DNA of 64,000 nt, taken from contig NZ_CYRX01000033.1 of the NCBI RefSeq assembly GCF_001458315.1, positions 558,001 to 622,000 of the forward strand, given 5' to 3'. This DNA is from Thalassobacter stenotrophicus. Lineage in GTDB: Bacteria; Pseudomonadota; Alphaproteobacteria; Rhodobacterales; Rhodobacteraceae. Positions 16,456-25,168 of the stretch are shown here, piece by piece (within the stretch, counting starts at the first letter, position 1; each line of letters starts with the position of its first letter). The position numbers and the translations under genes were made by a program. The notes beneath the pieces were generated by a model, which ran no database searches, was not told the origin of the DNA, and saw only the letters and a program-made list of their open reading frames with translations.

Positions 16456-17990
16456 CCCCTCTCGTCGTCCACTCGGCTGCGTTTTGCAACCCCTGAGGCA
16501 AGGACCGCCGCCTCTGCCTCAGTGCGCAAGGCGCGGCGGTTTAGTTTGCCATTGGCATTTCGCAGCAGCGTTCCACACGCGAAATAGAGGCGCGGCTGTT
16601 TGTACCGGGCCAGATGGGTCTGAGCCATGTCGCGGATATCGTCTTCTTGGCCGCCGACATGAAACAGCGCAATCACACTCGTGTCTTCGTGGAGCCTTAC
16701 CTCGCAGGCGGCCACTTCCGACACGCCGGGCGTCAGCGCGAGCTTGGTTTCCACTTCAAGGGGCGAAACCCGAAAGCCCCCGGCGTTCATCATATCATCG
16801 CGGCGCCCTAGGTATGTGATCGCTCCATCGCGGGCCATAGTGACGTAATCACCGGTGCCAAACCAAGCCGTGCCAAGGGGCGCGGGCCCTGTGTCCGGTT
16901 CCCAATAGCCCAGCATCAAGCCCGGCTCAGAGGCGTGTAGGCACAACTCCCCGGGGGTGTTGTAATCTACGGCTGTGCCCTCGGCACGCACGCTGATGTG
17001 ACGCCCGGCTTGTGGGTAGCCAGCCGTGCCGGGTGCCGCGGGCCGTGTTGGGCTGCCAGAGATATAGGTTGAGCATTCGGACATCCCCAAAGCCTCATGC
17101 ACGGCGGTGCCGGTTGCCTTGATCCATGCGGCACGTGTGATGTTCGGCAGGGCCTCTCCCGCGCTTAGCCCATGACGTAGCCTGCGCAGGGGCGGGGTCG
17201 GTCCCCGCAGCATTTGACGATAGACGCCTGGGGCTGCAGCAAAGATCGTGACGTTGTGCGCGGCAATCATCGCGGGCAGGTCCTTGGCTTTGGTGCCTTC
17301 CGCGGGGATCAACGCAGTGGCCCCAATGGCCCAAGGGTCCATTAGTCCCGTCCCCATCGTATAGGTCCAATTAAAGGCGCCTGCGTGCATCAAACGGTCG
17401 TCGACCCGCAGGCCATACCAGCCGTCCCACATCATTTGCCGCGCCCATACGGCCCGGTGGGCATGACAGACGGGCCGTGATTTTCCTCCGCTGCCAGAGG
17501 TGAACACAATGTAGGCGGGTCGGTTTGGGTCTCCCATCTCTGCGGTCAGCGGGGGCAGACTTTGCATCTGGCGCAAGCTATCGGCATCAAGCAGTGGCAG
17601 ATCCGTTTCAGGTACCGCTACGCCCTGTGACGTGGCAATGGCCGCCGGTGTGACCTGCGAGATGAGGGCCGCAACCTCAGCACTTGTCAGGGCGGCGGCC
17701 GTTGGTACGGGAATGATGCCTGCCCAAATGCAGGCCAAATACGTCAGGGGACAAATCACTGAATTGCCTTGGCGTAGCATCAACCGATCACCAGGCTGCA
17801 GGCCGGCATCCCGCAACCCGCGCGCCATGCCTGCTACGGCTTGTCTTAGGTCCGCATAGGTCCACGGTGCGGACCCGTCTCCAACAACTTGCAAGGCGCA
17901 GGCGTCGGGCTTTCCAGCCTGCAAAACATAGGCCGCCATGTTGAACTCAGCGGGCGGGGCAGGAAACGTATCGTGAAAAACAGCAGGCAT
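16452..17990 (-). CDS. AMP-dependent acyl-CoA synthetase/ligase, benzoate-CoA ligase-like
   Basis: A 512-residue ANL-superfamily enzyme that adenylates a carboxylic acid and transfers it to CoA. The P-loop is VFTSGSGGKSRPV, then LGMSECST near the middle (A5-type motif), WFGTGDYV, GRRDDMMNAGGFRVSPLEVE hinge, and NANGKLNRRALR with the catalytic lysine close to the end. The sequence pattern resembles aryl/benzoate-CoA ligases more than acetate enzymes; the true acid is unknown. It is divergent from the XRE-cupin regulator, whose operator-like palindrome lies in the 74-base gap. Confidence 0.88.
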   Translation of the reverse strand: MPAVFHDTFPAPPAEFNMAAYVLQAGKPDACALQVVGDGSAPWTYADLRQAVAGMARGLRDAGLQPGDRLMLRQGNSVICPLTYLACIWAGIIPVPTAAALTSAEVAALISQVTPAAIATSQGVAVPETDLPLLDADSLRQMQSLPPLTAEMGDPNRPAYIVFTSGSGGKSRPVCHAHRAVWARQMMWDGWYGLRVDDRLMHAGAFNWTYTMGTGLMDPWAIGATALIPAEGTKAKDLPAMIAAHNVTIFAAAPGVYRQMLRGPTPPLRRLRHGLSAGEALPNITRAAWIKATGTAVHEALGMSECSTYISGSPTRPAAPGTAGYPQAGRHISVRAEGTAVDYNTPGELCLHASEPGLMLGYWEPDTGPAPLGTAWFGTGDYVTMARDGAITYLGRRDDMMNAGGFRVSPLEVETKLALTPGVSEVAACEVRLHEDTSVIALFHVGGQEDDIRDMAQTHLARYKQPRLYFACGTLLRNANGKLNRRALRTEAEAAVLASGVAKRSRVDDERG

Positions 17991-18003
17991 ATGCCATGTT
18001 TAA

Positions 18004-18055
18004 GTATCCAAACCCCATGCGGCAAGCGCTTGCAGCGACTTTGGGCTGAGGATAC
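18004..18055. promoter_or_regulatory. candidate operator: palindromes in divergent gap
   Basis: In the 74-base gap between the acyl-CoA synthetase and the XRE-cupin gene, GCAAGCGCTTGC (18022-18033) is a perfect 12-base palindrome, and GTATCC (18004-18009) with GGATAC (18050-18055) forms an outer inverted pair almost concentric with it. The likely binder is the XRE-cupin protein itself. Confidence 0.4.
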
Positions 18056-18064
18056 AAAGGCGCC

Positions 18065-18685
18065 ATGTCCAAGACCGAACCCAGCCTGATCCGCTTGGCC
18101 CGCGAAAGCGGGGGCGACCGCAGCCCCGAGCCCCTCAACCTCGCGGAGCGGGTGCGCTCCTTGCGCAAATCACGCGGCTGGACTTTGGAACAGGCCGCTA
18201 ATCAGGCCGGTCTCGCGCGGTCCACCCTCTCCAAGATCGAGAACGGCCAAATGTCCCCCACGTGGGAGGCACTCAAGAAACTCGCAACGGGTCTAGAGAT
18301 TTCGGTGCCACAGCTGTTCACTCCCCCCAAAGAGGGTCAGGTCACGGGGCGCCGCACAGTCACCCGTATGGGTGAGGGTGAGGCCCATGTCACCACGACT
18401 TACGAACACGAACTGCTGGCGGGCGCTCTCACGACCAAACGGATGCTGCCCTACCGCGCCCGTATTCGCGCGCGCTCCTTCTCTGATTTCGATGATTGGG
18501 TCCGTCACGACGGAGAAGAATTCCTGCTGGTGCTCACAGGCGCTATCCGGCTCTACACCGAATTCTACGAGGCCATCGAAATGCGTCGTGGCGACAGCGC
18601 CTATTATGACGCCTCAATGGGCCACAATGTTGTCTCGGTTTCGGACGAAGACGCCACGATACTCTGGGTCACATCGCTGCCCTAA
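18065..18685 (+). CDS. XRE family transcriptional regulator with cupin domain
   Basis: A 206-residue regulator. The helix-turn-helix at about residues 28-82 (LRKSRGWTLEQAANQAGLARSTLSKIENGQMSPTWE, written here in overlapping parts) resembles PuuR/SinR-type domains; a cupin fold follows (about 120-200) with EEFLLVLTGAIRLY and MGHNVVS, which probably senses a small ligand. Such regulators usually control the adjacent catabolic gene. Here that is the divergent acyl-CoA synthetase operon, and the intervening palindromes are candidate sites. The inducer is unknown. Confidence 0.9.
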   Translation: MSKTEPSLIRLARESGGDRSPEPLNLAERVRSLRKSRGWTLEQAANQAGLARSTLSKIENGQMSPTWEALKKLATGLEISVPQLFTPPKEGQVTGRRTVTRMGEGEAHVTTTYEHELLAGALTTKRMLPYRARIRARSFSDFDDWVRHDGEEFLLVLTGAIRLYTEFYEAIEMRRGDSAYYDASMGHNVVSVSDEDATILWVTSLP

Positions 18686-18690
18686 ACCCT

Positions 18691-18763
18691 TCTTTGGTTT
18701 TCAAATATCCCGGGAGTGTGAGGGCAGCGCCCTCACGGGTCGCGGGGCCAAAGGCGCCGCGAC
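18691..18763 (-). repeat. dispersed hairpin repeat, copy C, between convergent genes
   Basis: On the minus strand two hairpins come first: GTCGCGG/CCGCGAC (18739-18763) and GTGAGGGC/GCCCTCAC with a three-base loop. The conserved tail TCCCGGGATATTTGAAAACC and AAAGA follows at 18691-18715. The copy lies between the convergent XRE-cupin and patatin genes. Confidence 0.6.
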
Positions 18764-18770
18764 ACTCAGG

Positions 18771-19790
18771 TTAACTGTCAAACATCGCTGCCAGATCAAC
18801 TGAACTTTCATCGCCGATCTGATCAAAATGCGTGTCCAAAAACGTGTCCGTCGCGCGGTATCCCGCCGCGCGCAGCTGAGCCAAGACCGCCGGGTTCGGG
18901 ACCAGCTTTGTGGCCACGGATAGTTGCTGCATCAACGCGTCGTCAGCGACCATATGCACCAATACGTCCTTCATCGCGTCGCCCGACATAGTGCCTGCGT
19001 GCAAAAGGCGTTGCACAAAGGCAATCGCACGCAGCTCTCGCAAAAGCGACGTGTTAAAGCTGATCTCATTGATGCGGTTTTGAATGTCCCGCGCGGAACG
19101 CGGCACCTCAGCCCGGTGCAGCGGGTTGATATTCACGACCAGAATATCCCGTGGCAGGTCCTTGTGAAACAGCGGAAACAGCGCGGGGTTGCCGGTGTAT
19201 CCGCCGTCCCAGTAGGCCTCTCCATCAATTTCGACGGCCTCAAACAACGTGGGCAAACAGGCAGAGGCGAGAATCGCATCAGTTGTGATTTCCTCGCGGG
19301 TGAACACCCGGATTTTACCTGACCGGACGTTGGTCGCACAGATATGAAACTGCGGCCCCGCGTCGGAACAGACATTGTCAAAGTCGAACCCCTCAACAAT
19401 GCGGCGCAGCGGGTTCGAAGTTGTGCCCCGATACAAATAGGGTGATATCGTCCGCGATGTTGTGTCCGACAGCGCGAATGGCAGCGAGTATTCAATCGCT
19501 CGGCTGATCGCCATCGGCGAAAACGCGTTCAGCCATGGGCCAAACGCCTCGTCCGTAATCGCACCCACCTTGGTCCAAAGCGCCTCAAGCCCGGCTTTGG
19601 CCTTGTCCCGATCCCCAGTGACCAGCCCACATTTTGTCGCCGCCCCGTTCAGCGCACCCGCAGATGTGCCCGAGATGGCCGCAATCTCGATCCGTTCATC
19701 GTCTAGCAATCGGTCCAGCGCGCCCCATGTGAACGCGCCGTGTGCCCCGCCGCCCTGAAGGGCTAGGTTGATGCGTTTGGTTTGGGCCAT
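18771..19790 (-). CDS. patatin-like phospholipase / acyl hydrolase
   Basis: A 339-residue patatin-domain hydrolase with a Ser-Asp dyad. The oxyanion loop is LQGGGAHGAF, the nucleophile is Ser43 in GTSAGALNGA, and the acid is in YWDGGYTGNP. In Rhodobacterales a patatin gene next to 3-hydroxybutyrate dehydrogenase is common, and some patatin proteins bind PHB granules, so a role in granule lipid or PHB turnover is plausible (inference). The ATG at 19788-19790 is chosen; upstream codons in the same frame lie in the short gap after the dehydrogenase gene and lack homology signals. Confidence 0.9.
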   Translation of the reverse strand: MAQTKRINLALQGGGAHGAFTWGALDRLLDDERIEIAAISGTSAGALNGAATKCGLVTGDRDKAKAGLEALWTKVGAITDEAFGPWLNAFSPMAISRAIEYSLPFALSDTTSRTISPYLYRGTTSNPLRRIVEGFDFDNVCSDAGPQFHICATNVRSGKIRVFTREEITTDAILASACLPTLFEAVEIDGEAYWDGGYTGNPALFPLFHKDLPRDILVVNINPLHRAEVPRSARDIQNRINEISFNTSLLRELRAIAFVQRLLHAGTMSGDAMKDVLVHMVADDALMQQLSVATKLVPNPAVLAQLRAAGYRATDTFLDTHFDQIGDESSVDLAAMFDS

Positions 19791-19825
19791 GGGGTCATCC
19801 TTTTGCGCGTGGGGTAGGGGTTTCC

Positions 19826-20599
19826 TCAGAGGGCGGTCCAGCCACCATCCACCGAAATGGTCGTGCCGGTTATTTGTGCCGCCGCGTCCGAGCATAGAAA
19901 CACAGCCGTGCCGCCCATCTGCTCAACCGTTGCGAACTCTTTGGAGGGCTGCCGCGTCAGTAGGACGTTCTCAACGACCTCTTCGCGGCTCATGTTGTAT
20001 TCTTTCATCGTGTCGGGGATCTGCGCCTCGACCAATGGGGTCAAAACATAACCGGGGCATATCGCGTTTGCTGTGATCGGCTCGCGCGCAGTTTCGAGGG
20101 CCACGACCTTGGTCATGCCAACCACCCCGTGTTTTGCCGCGACATAGGCAGATTTGTAGGGGGAGGCGGTCAGCCCATGCGCCGAGGCGATGTTGATAAC
20201 TCGGCCCCAGCCTGCCGCGCGCATCATCGGCAATGCCGCGGCCGTGGTGTGATAGGCCGACGACATGTTGATCGCGATAATCGCGTCCCATTTGTCTTGG
20301 GGGAATTCGTCAATCGCGGCGACGTGCTGGATGCCTGCGTTGTTGATCAGGATGTCACATGCGCCGGCCTGCTCGATCAGGGCGCGGCACTGGTCGCCTT
20401 TGGACATATCGGCCTGAATATAGCGCGCGTTGACGCCGTGATCTGCCGCGATTTGGGCGGCTAACGCATGATCATCTTCGCGGTCTGTGAATGAGTTGAT
20501 CACCACGTCCGCGCCAGCCTTGGCCATTTCGATTGCGATACCCAAGCCGATGCCCGAATTGGAGCCGGTGATGACGGCGGTCTTGCCTTGAAGTGTCAT
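19826..20599 (-). CDS. bdhA: 3-hydroxybutyrate dehydrogenase
   Basis: A 257-residue short-chain dehydrogenase that converts D-3-hydroxybutyrate to acetoacetate with NAD+. TGSNSGIGLGIA binds NAD; NNAG follows at 87-90; catalytic Ser139, Tyr152 and Lys156 (YVAAK) are in place; GYVLTPLVEAQI and the C-terminal GTTISVDGGWTAL are typical of this subfamily. It probably forms an operon with the patatin gene 35 bases downstream. A CTGC-N3-GCAG site that fits a PhaR box lies 41-51 bases upstream. Confidence 0.93.
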   Translation of the reverse strand: MTLQGKTAVITGSNSGIGLGIAIEMAKAGADVVINSFTDREDDHALAAQIAADHGVNARYIQADMSKGDQCRALIEQAGACDILINNAGIQHVAAIDEFPQDKWDAIIAINMSSAYHTTAAALPMMRAAGWGRVINIASAHGLTASPYKSAYVAAKHGVVGMTKVVALETAREPITANAICPGYVLTPLVEAQIPDTMKEYNMSREEVVENVLLTRQPSKEFATVEQMGGTAVFLCSDAAAQITGTTISVDGGWTAL

Positions 20600-20639
20600 G
20601 GATCGTTTCCCTTGTCTCACGTTGCGTCAACGATAGCTG

Positions 20640-20650
20640 CTGCACCGCAG
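20640..20650 (-). promoter_or_regulatory. candidate PhaR-type operator upstream of bdhA
   Basis: CTGC-ACC-GCAG is an inverted repeat of the form CTGC-N3-GCAG, the core I recall as reported for the PHB-responsive repressor PhaR in Rhodobacter. AATG follows on the plus strand, close to the extended form. A 15-base palindrome TGCCGCA-G-TGCGGCA lies at 20675-20689 and could be a second site. Confidence 0.4.
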
Positions 20651-20747
20651 AATGGAAGGAAGTTCTGCGATACCTGCCGCAGTGCGGCATCAGTCGTGAC
20701 CAGCTGTGATGCGTGATTGGTGTGTCGGATTGCCTCGCATATGGCCC

Positions 20748-20823
20748 AAAAAAAACGCCAGCACGAAGCTGGCGTTAAGTTATTGAGGCAGGTTTCATAC
20801 AGGCAAGAAACCTATCGAGCAGT
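20748..20823 (-). ncRNA. candidate small RNA with two hairpins and intrinsic terminator
   Basis: On the minus strand, TATATT (20830-20835) with TTGGAC 18 bases upstream makes a good sigma-70-type promoter. The predicted transcript, about 75 nt, forms a 7-bp hairpin AGGTTTC/GAAACCT (20790-20813, 10-base loop containing UUGCCUGU) and then a 9-bp hairpin AACGCCAGC/GCTGGCGTT (20754-20776, five-base loop) followed by eight T residues. No open frame of note lies inside. The plus strand has no T tract, so the terminator works only in this direction. I cannot assign it to a named family. Confidence 0.6.
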
Positions 20824-20936
20824 GACCTCAATATACTGGATGCGGTGTTGAGAGTCCAAGTTAAAGTTTTGGACTATCCTGAGGGATCACCGTATCTTGA
20901 GGCCAATAAATCAAGGAAAACAGGAACTGTTTCGAT

Positions 20937-22778
20937 ATGGTCTTCAATTCTTTTCATCGAGCAGTCGCAGGCGCCGTGGTCGGATTGGCGCTTTTTTGCC
21001 AACCGATTCTTGCCACCGATTCTCCCTCTGAAAGCGCTCAGGCACACCATGGAATCGCTCTTTACGGTGATCCGGCGTTGCCTGCGGACTTTGGGCACTT
21101 ACCCTACGCAAATCCCGACGCCCCCAAGGGTGGGGTATTTGTTGACGGTCAGGTCGGTGGTTTCGATAGTCTCAACCCGCACATTCAAAAAGGCCGGGTG
21201 CCGTGGCAATTGCGGTTCCTTGCGCACGAAAGCCTGATGGGCAGATCCTATGATGAGCCGTTCACATTGTACGGCCTTCTGGCCGAGACGGTGGCCGTTG
21301 ATCCAGAGGGCCATTGGGTCGAGTTTCAACTGCGTCCCGAGGCCCGGTTTTCCGACGGTACTCCGGTCACCGTTGAGGACGTTATCTGGTCTTATGAGAC
21401 GCTCGGCACCCAAGGGCATGCGCGCTACCGGGGGTCATGGGCGCAGGTGGCGCGTATTGTGCCCGTGGGCGCGCGCGGTCTGCGCATCAGTTTTAAGGCG
21501 CCCAACCGTGAGTTGGCGATGATCATGGGGATGCGCCCTGTTCTGAAAAAGGCTCAGTGGGAGGGCCGCGATTTTGCCCAAAGCGGATTGGATGTGATCC
21601 CGATTACGAGTGCGGCCTATGTCATCACTGATTTTGAGCCGAACCGCTTTGTCGAGCTGACCCGCAACCCTGATTATTGGGCCCGTGATCTGCCTCTACG
21701 CAAAGGGGTACACAACCTCGATACCCTGCGGATGGAGTTTTTTACCGATGCGTCCGCCATGTTTGAGGCATTCAAATCCGGTGAATTGAGCACGATGCGC
21801 GAAACCTCTGCGGCGAAATGGGCGGAGCAATATGATTTTCCGGCGGTGCAAAGCGGCGAGATCGTCAAATCCGAGGTTCCGCATCAACGCCCAACTGGGA
21901 TGACGGGCTTGGTTATGAACACCCGCACCGGGTTTTTTGCTGATTGGCGCGTGCGTGAGGCGATGATTGAGGCGTTCAACTTTACCTACACCAACACGGT
22001 CCTGAACGGTGGCGCACTGCCCCGGATTGAAAGCTATTTCGCGAATTCGCCGCTTGGCATGACACCGGGCACCCCTGCTAAGGGCCGGGTGCGTGACCTG
22101 TTGGAACCCTTTGCCGATAGCCTGCCACCGGGTGCGATTGACGGCTATGCATTGCCCAAGGGCAGTGCGCGTGTGGCCAATCGTGGTGCGATCCGGCGGG
22201 CTACGGCTTTGCTTGAGGATGCAGGGTATACCGTTGAAAATGGCCGCCTTGTGGGACCGGACGGGCCGGTTCAGTTCGAAATCCTGCTGCAAAACGGCTC
22301 AAGCGAGATCGGTTCAGTGGTCGATATCTATGTCGAAGCACTGGAGCGGCTGGGCCTTGATCCGGAGATTTCCTCCATCGACAGCGCCCAATACACGGAG
22401 CGTGTGAACAGCTACGATTTCGACATGACTTATTATCGCTGGGGTTTGTCGTTGTCGCCGGGGAATGAGCAATGGCGCTATTGGGGCCCTGAAGGGGTTG
22501 AGGCACCGGGATCGCGAAACCTAATGGGCACTGACACGCCCGCGATTTCCGCGATGATTGAGGCTATGCTAGAGGCCCAATCGCAAGAGGATTACGTGGC
22601 TGCCGTCAAAGCGCTGGACCGGGTGCTGACCGCAGGGCGCTATGTGGTTCCTCTGTGGCACAACCCGGTCTCATGGATTGCACATGATGCTGAGCTGAAA
22701 TTCCCCTCTGATAGGATCTCGATCTACGGCGATTGGATCGATTTCCAGCCCGATGTTTGGTGGCGCGAACCCGACTAG
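20937..22778 (+). CDS. peptide-type ABC transporter substrate-binding protein (family 5, YejA-like)
   Basis: A 613-residue periplasmic binding protein. A signal peptide (about residues 1-26, ending LFCQPILA) precedes HHGIALYGDPALPADFGHLPY and DAPKGGVFVDGQVGGFDSLNPH, which match the YejA/microcin C and oligopeptide binding proteins. ARFSDGTPVTVEDVIWSYETL is the family signature. No permease or ATPase gene is next to it, so it is either an orphan or its partners are elsewhere. The gene ends four bases inside the convergent hypothetical gene. Confidence 0.9.
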   Translation: MVFNSFHRAVAGAVVGLALFCQPILATDSPSESAQAHHGIALYGDPALPADFGHLPYANPDAPKGGVFVDGQVGGFDSLNPHIQKGRVPWQLRFLAHESLMGRSYDEPFTLYGLLAETVAVDPEGHWVEFQLRPEARFSDGTPVTVEDVIWSYETLGTQGHARYRGSWAQVARIVPVGARGLRISFKAPNRELAMIMGMRPVLKKAQWEGRDFAQSGLDVIPITSAAYVITDFEPNRFVELTRNPDYWARDLPLRKGVHNLDTLRMEFFTDASAMFEAFKSGELSTMRETSAAKWAEQYDFPAVQSGEIVKSEVPHQRPTGMTGLVMNTRTGFFADWRVREAMIEAFNFTYTNTVLNGGALPRIESYFANSPLGMTPGTPAKGRVRDLLEPFADSLPPGAIDGYALPKGSARVANRGAIRRATALLEDAGYTVENGRLVGPDGPVQFEILLQNGSSEIGSVVDIYVEALERLGLDPEISSIDSAQYTERVNSYDFDMTYYRWGLSLSPGNEQWRYWGPEGVEAPGSRNLMGTDTPAISAMIEAMLEAQSQEDYVAAVKALDRVLTAGRYVVPLWHNPVSWIAHDAELKFPSDRISIYGDWIDFQPDVWWREPD

Positions 22779-23173
22779 ACCCCCAAGTCGGGCGCCTCGC
22801 ATGCCAGTGGCGCCTCGTCTTCATGGACTGCAAACAAATCGTTCAAGGGGTCTGCGCCTTTTGCGCGGGCCGACACGCCCCCGCCGGGTTGTTTGAAAAA
22901 GTCCCAGCAGATCGGCTCGGGGCTTTCGTCGTAGATAAAACAGATGTCGCTGTTGGCGTTTTCAAACCATATGCCGCGTTGGCATTGGCCGTCTTCAAAC
23001 GCCCAGATGACGCGTTTGTCGGGAAAGTATTGCTCGGCGCCAAAAGCGCGGCCCGCGCGTTCAAAATAGAGAGTTTTGCCAGAGACGCGGGCGTCAAACT
23101 CAGCGCCTGAAAACGTCTCTTGGGCGACTGCGGGTGTGGTGAGCATAAGACAAAGGGTTAGGGCGAGGCGCAT
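22775..23173 (-). CDS. exported hypothetical protein with conserved cysteines
   Basis: A 132-residue protein I do not recognise by name. A signal peptide (MRLALTLCLMLTTPAVAQ) is followed by ETFSGAEFDARVSGKTLYF, GAEQYFPDKRVIWAFEDG and four cysteines, among them those in DGQCQRGIWF, DICFIYD and PICWDFF. This pattern is common among small periplasmic proteins of Rhodobacteraceae. ATG at 23173 is five bases from GGAG and preferred over the upstream GTG. It converges with the peptide-binding protein gene. Confidence 0.75.
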   Translation of the reverse strand: MRLALTLCLMLTTPAVAQETFSGAEFDARVSGKTLYFERAGRAFGAEQYFPDKRVIWAFEDGQCQRGIWFENANSDICFIYDESPEPICWDFFKQPGGGVSARAKGADPLNDLFAVHEDEAPLACEAPDLGV

Positions 23174-23389
23174 GGTCACTCCGGGCTGTTGGCCTCAACA
23201 TAGGTAAGGTGGGGGCGGCTGAAAACCATACCTGCCAAATCTGTGTGGTCACCCGCGACCGGGGAATTCGTTTCCTATGGTAGTCGCGGTGGTATCGGCT
23301 TGGGGGAATTCGCCCATTTGGTGTCGGTTTTGACATTTGGGAGAGGGCGGGGCGTGCTATCACACACCCGATGCGCGCGGGAGGCTTTC

Positions 23390-25075
23390 ATGGCATTGGA
23401 CGACAACAAAGGTGTGTGGAAATCAGGTCGAGGCAAAGGGCGCAAAACGCCCAAGGGTCGGCAGTATGAGGATACCGCACTGGCTGAAGTGCGCGCCCTT
23501 TTGGGGGATCGCCCGCGGCGGCGGGACCTGCTCATCGAGTTTTTGCACCTGATCCAAGATGCCTATGGGCACCAATCTGCGGCGCACCTGCGGGCTTTGG
23601 CCGAAGAGATGAAGCTATCAATGGCTGAGGTCTGGGAAGTCGCGACGTTTTACGTGCACTTCGACCCACTGCGCGAAGATGATCCAGTGCCGCCCGCACT
23701 TACCATTCGAGTTTGCGATTCGCTGTCGTGCGAATTGGCCGGGTCTGAGGCACTGATTTCGGCGCTTGAGGATGGCGTTGATCCATCCCAAGTGCGCGTT
23801 CTGCGCGCGCCTTGCATGGGACGCTGCGATACGGCCCCAACGCTGGAGCTGGGGCACAACCATATCGACAACGCCACGCCTGAATTGGTGCACGCGGCGA
23901 TTGCGGCGGGCGATACCCACCACAAGATGCCCGACTACGAAGGGTTTGAGGCATATCGTGCAGGCGGTGGTTACGCCGAGTTGGCGCGTTTGCGTGCGGA
24001 CGGCGACTGGGAGCAAGTGCAGGATCAAGTTCTAGCCTCGGGTCTGCGCGGGCTTGGCGGGGCCGGGTTCCCGTCGGGCAAGAAGTGGGGCTTTGTTCGG
24101 GCCAATCCCGGGCCGCGCTATCTGGCTGTGAACGGCGATGAGGGCGAGCCGGGCACATTTAAGGACCGTTACTATCTAGAGCGCACGCCGCACCTGTTTC
24201 TTGAGGGGATGCTGATCGCCGCATGGGCCGTCGAGGCTGAGACCTGCTTTATCTATATGCGCGATGAATATCCGGCAGTGCTGGAGATTCTGGCGACCGA
24301 AATCGCAGCCCTAGAGGCGGCGGGCATCGTCGAGCCGGGATATATCGATCTGCGCCGTGGGGCGGGTGCCTACATTTGCGGCGAAGAAAGCGCGATGATT
24401 GAATCGATTGAAGGCAAACGTGGCCTGCCGCGTCATCGCCCACCGTTTGTGGCGCAGGTCGGCGTTTTTGGTCGCCCGACGCTGGTGCATAACGTTGAGA
24501 CCTTGAAGTGGGTTGCGCGGATTGTGCGCGAAGGGTCGGAAATCCTATCATCAGTCACGCACAACGGTCGCACGGGCCTGCGGAGCTACTCCGTATCTGG
24601 ACGCGTCGCGGCGCCCGGTATGTACCTGCTGCCAGCGGGTTCGACGATTGTTGATATTATCGATGCGGCGGGTGGTATGGCCGAGGGGCATGCGTTCAAG
24701 GCCTATCAACCGGGCGGGCCATCTTCGGGCGTGTTGCCTGCGTCGTTGGATGATGTGCCGCTAGATTTTGATACGTTGCAGCCGCATGGGACGTTCATTG
24801 GGTCTGCCGCCGTGGTCGTTTTGTCGGATCAGGACCGTGTGCGGGATGCGGCGTTGAACATGCTGCGGTTCTTTGAGGCAGAGAGCTGCGGGCAATGCAC
24901 CCCCTGCCGCGTGGGCTGTGAAAAAGCCGTGAAGCTGATGCAGGCGGAAACGTGGGATCAGGGGCTTTTGGAAGACCTGAGCCAAGCGATGGTTGATGCG
25001 TCGATCTGTGGGCTGGGGCAGGCGGCACCGAACCCCATCCGGCTGACGATGAAGCACTTTGCCGACGAAATCTAA
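23390..25075 (+). CDS. fused NuoE-NuoF-type NADH dehydrogenase / formate dehydrogenase beta subunit
   Basis: A 561-residue diaphorase. The N-terminal third is NuoE-like (thioredoxin fold with a 2Fe-2S site in CDSLSC and CMGRC); the rest is NuoF-like, with FMN/NADH segments GGAGFPSGKKW, GDEGEPGTFKDR and GAYICGEESAMIESIEG, and a 4Fe-4S site in ESCGQCTPCRVGC plus a later Cys. The fusion matches beta subunits of NAD-dependent formate dehydrogenases such as FdwB. The molybdenum or tungsten alpha subunit gene normally follows but here ftsY does. A TTGACA at 23330 may mark the promoter, with a weak -10. Confidence 0.88.
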   Translation: MALDDNKGVWKSGRGKGRKTPKGRQYEDTALAEVRALLGDRPRRRDLLIEFLHLIQDAYGHQSAAHLRALAEEMKLSMAEVWEVATFYVHFDPLREDDPVPPALTIRVCDSLSCELAGSEALISALEDGVDPSQVRVLRAPCMGRCDTAPTLELGHNHIDNATPELVHAAIAAGDTHHKMPDYEGFEAYRAGGGYAELARLRADGDWEQVQDQVLASGLRGLGGAGFPSGKKWGFVRANPGPRYLAVNGDEGEPGTFKDRYYLERTPHLFLEGMLIAAWAVEAETCFIYMRDEYPAVLEILATEIAALEAAGIVEPGYIDLRRGAGAYICGEESAMIESIEGKRGLPRHRPPFVAQVGVFGRPTLVHNVETLKWVARIVREGSEILSSVTHNGRTGLRSYSVSGRVAAPGMYLLPAGSTIVDIIDAAGGMAEGHAFKAYQPGGPSSGVLPASLDDVPLDFDTLQPHGTFIGSAAVVVLSDQDRVRDAALNMLRFFEAESCGQCTPCRVGCEKAVKLMQAETWDQGLLEDLSQAMVDASICGLGQAAPNPIRLTMKHFADEI

Positions 25076-25103
25076 ACGTCGCCCTCTGGGCGGTTACATC
25101 TTT

Positions 25104-25168
25104 TAGGGGGCGCTGCCCCCGGCTCCGTGCCGGAGCCTCCCCCGGAGTATTTTGGGAACAAAGGAGGC
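25104..25168 (+). repeat. dispersed hairpin repeat, copy D
   Basis: GGGGGC/GCCCCC (25106-25120) and GGCTCCG/CGGAGCC (25121-25137) form two consecutive hairpins. They are followed by CCCCCGGAGTATTTTGGGAA and CAAAGGAGG. This copy follows the NuoEF gene and precedes ftsY, and is closest to copy E at 63244. Confidence 0.6.

Larger units (their letters stand above)
20600..20936. other. 337-base intergenic region between bdhA and a peptide-binding protein gene
   Basis: This gap separates divergent genes. It holds the bdhA promoter side with a CTGC-N3-GCAG box and palindromes at 20646-20689, the candidate small RNA on the minus strand (20748-20823) with its promoter (20830-20859), and the promoter side of the binding-protein gene. 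No convincing protein-coding frame is present. Confidence 0.5.
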
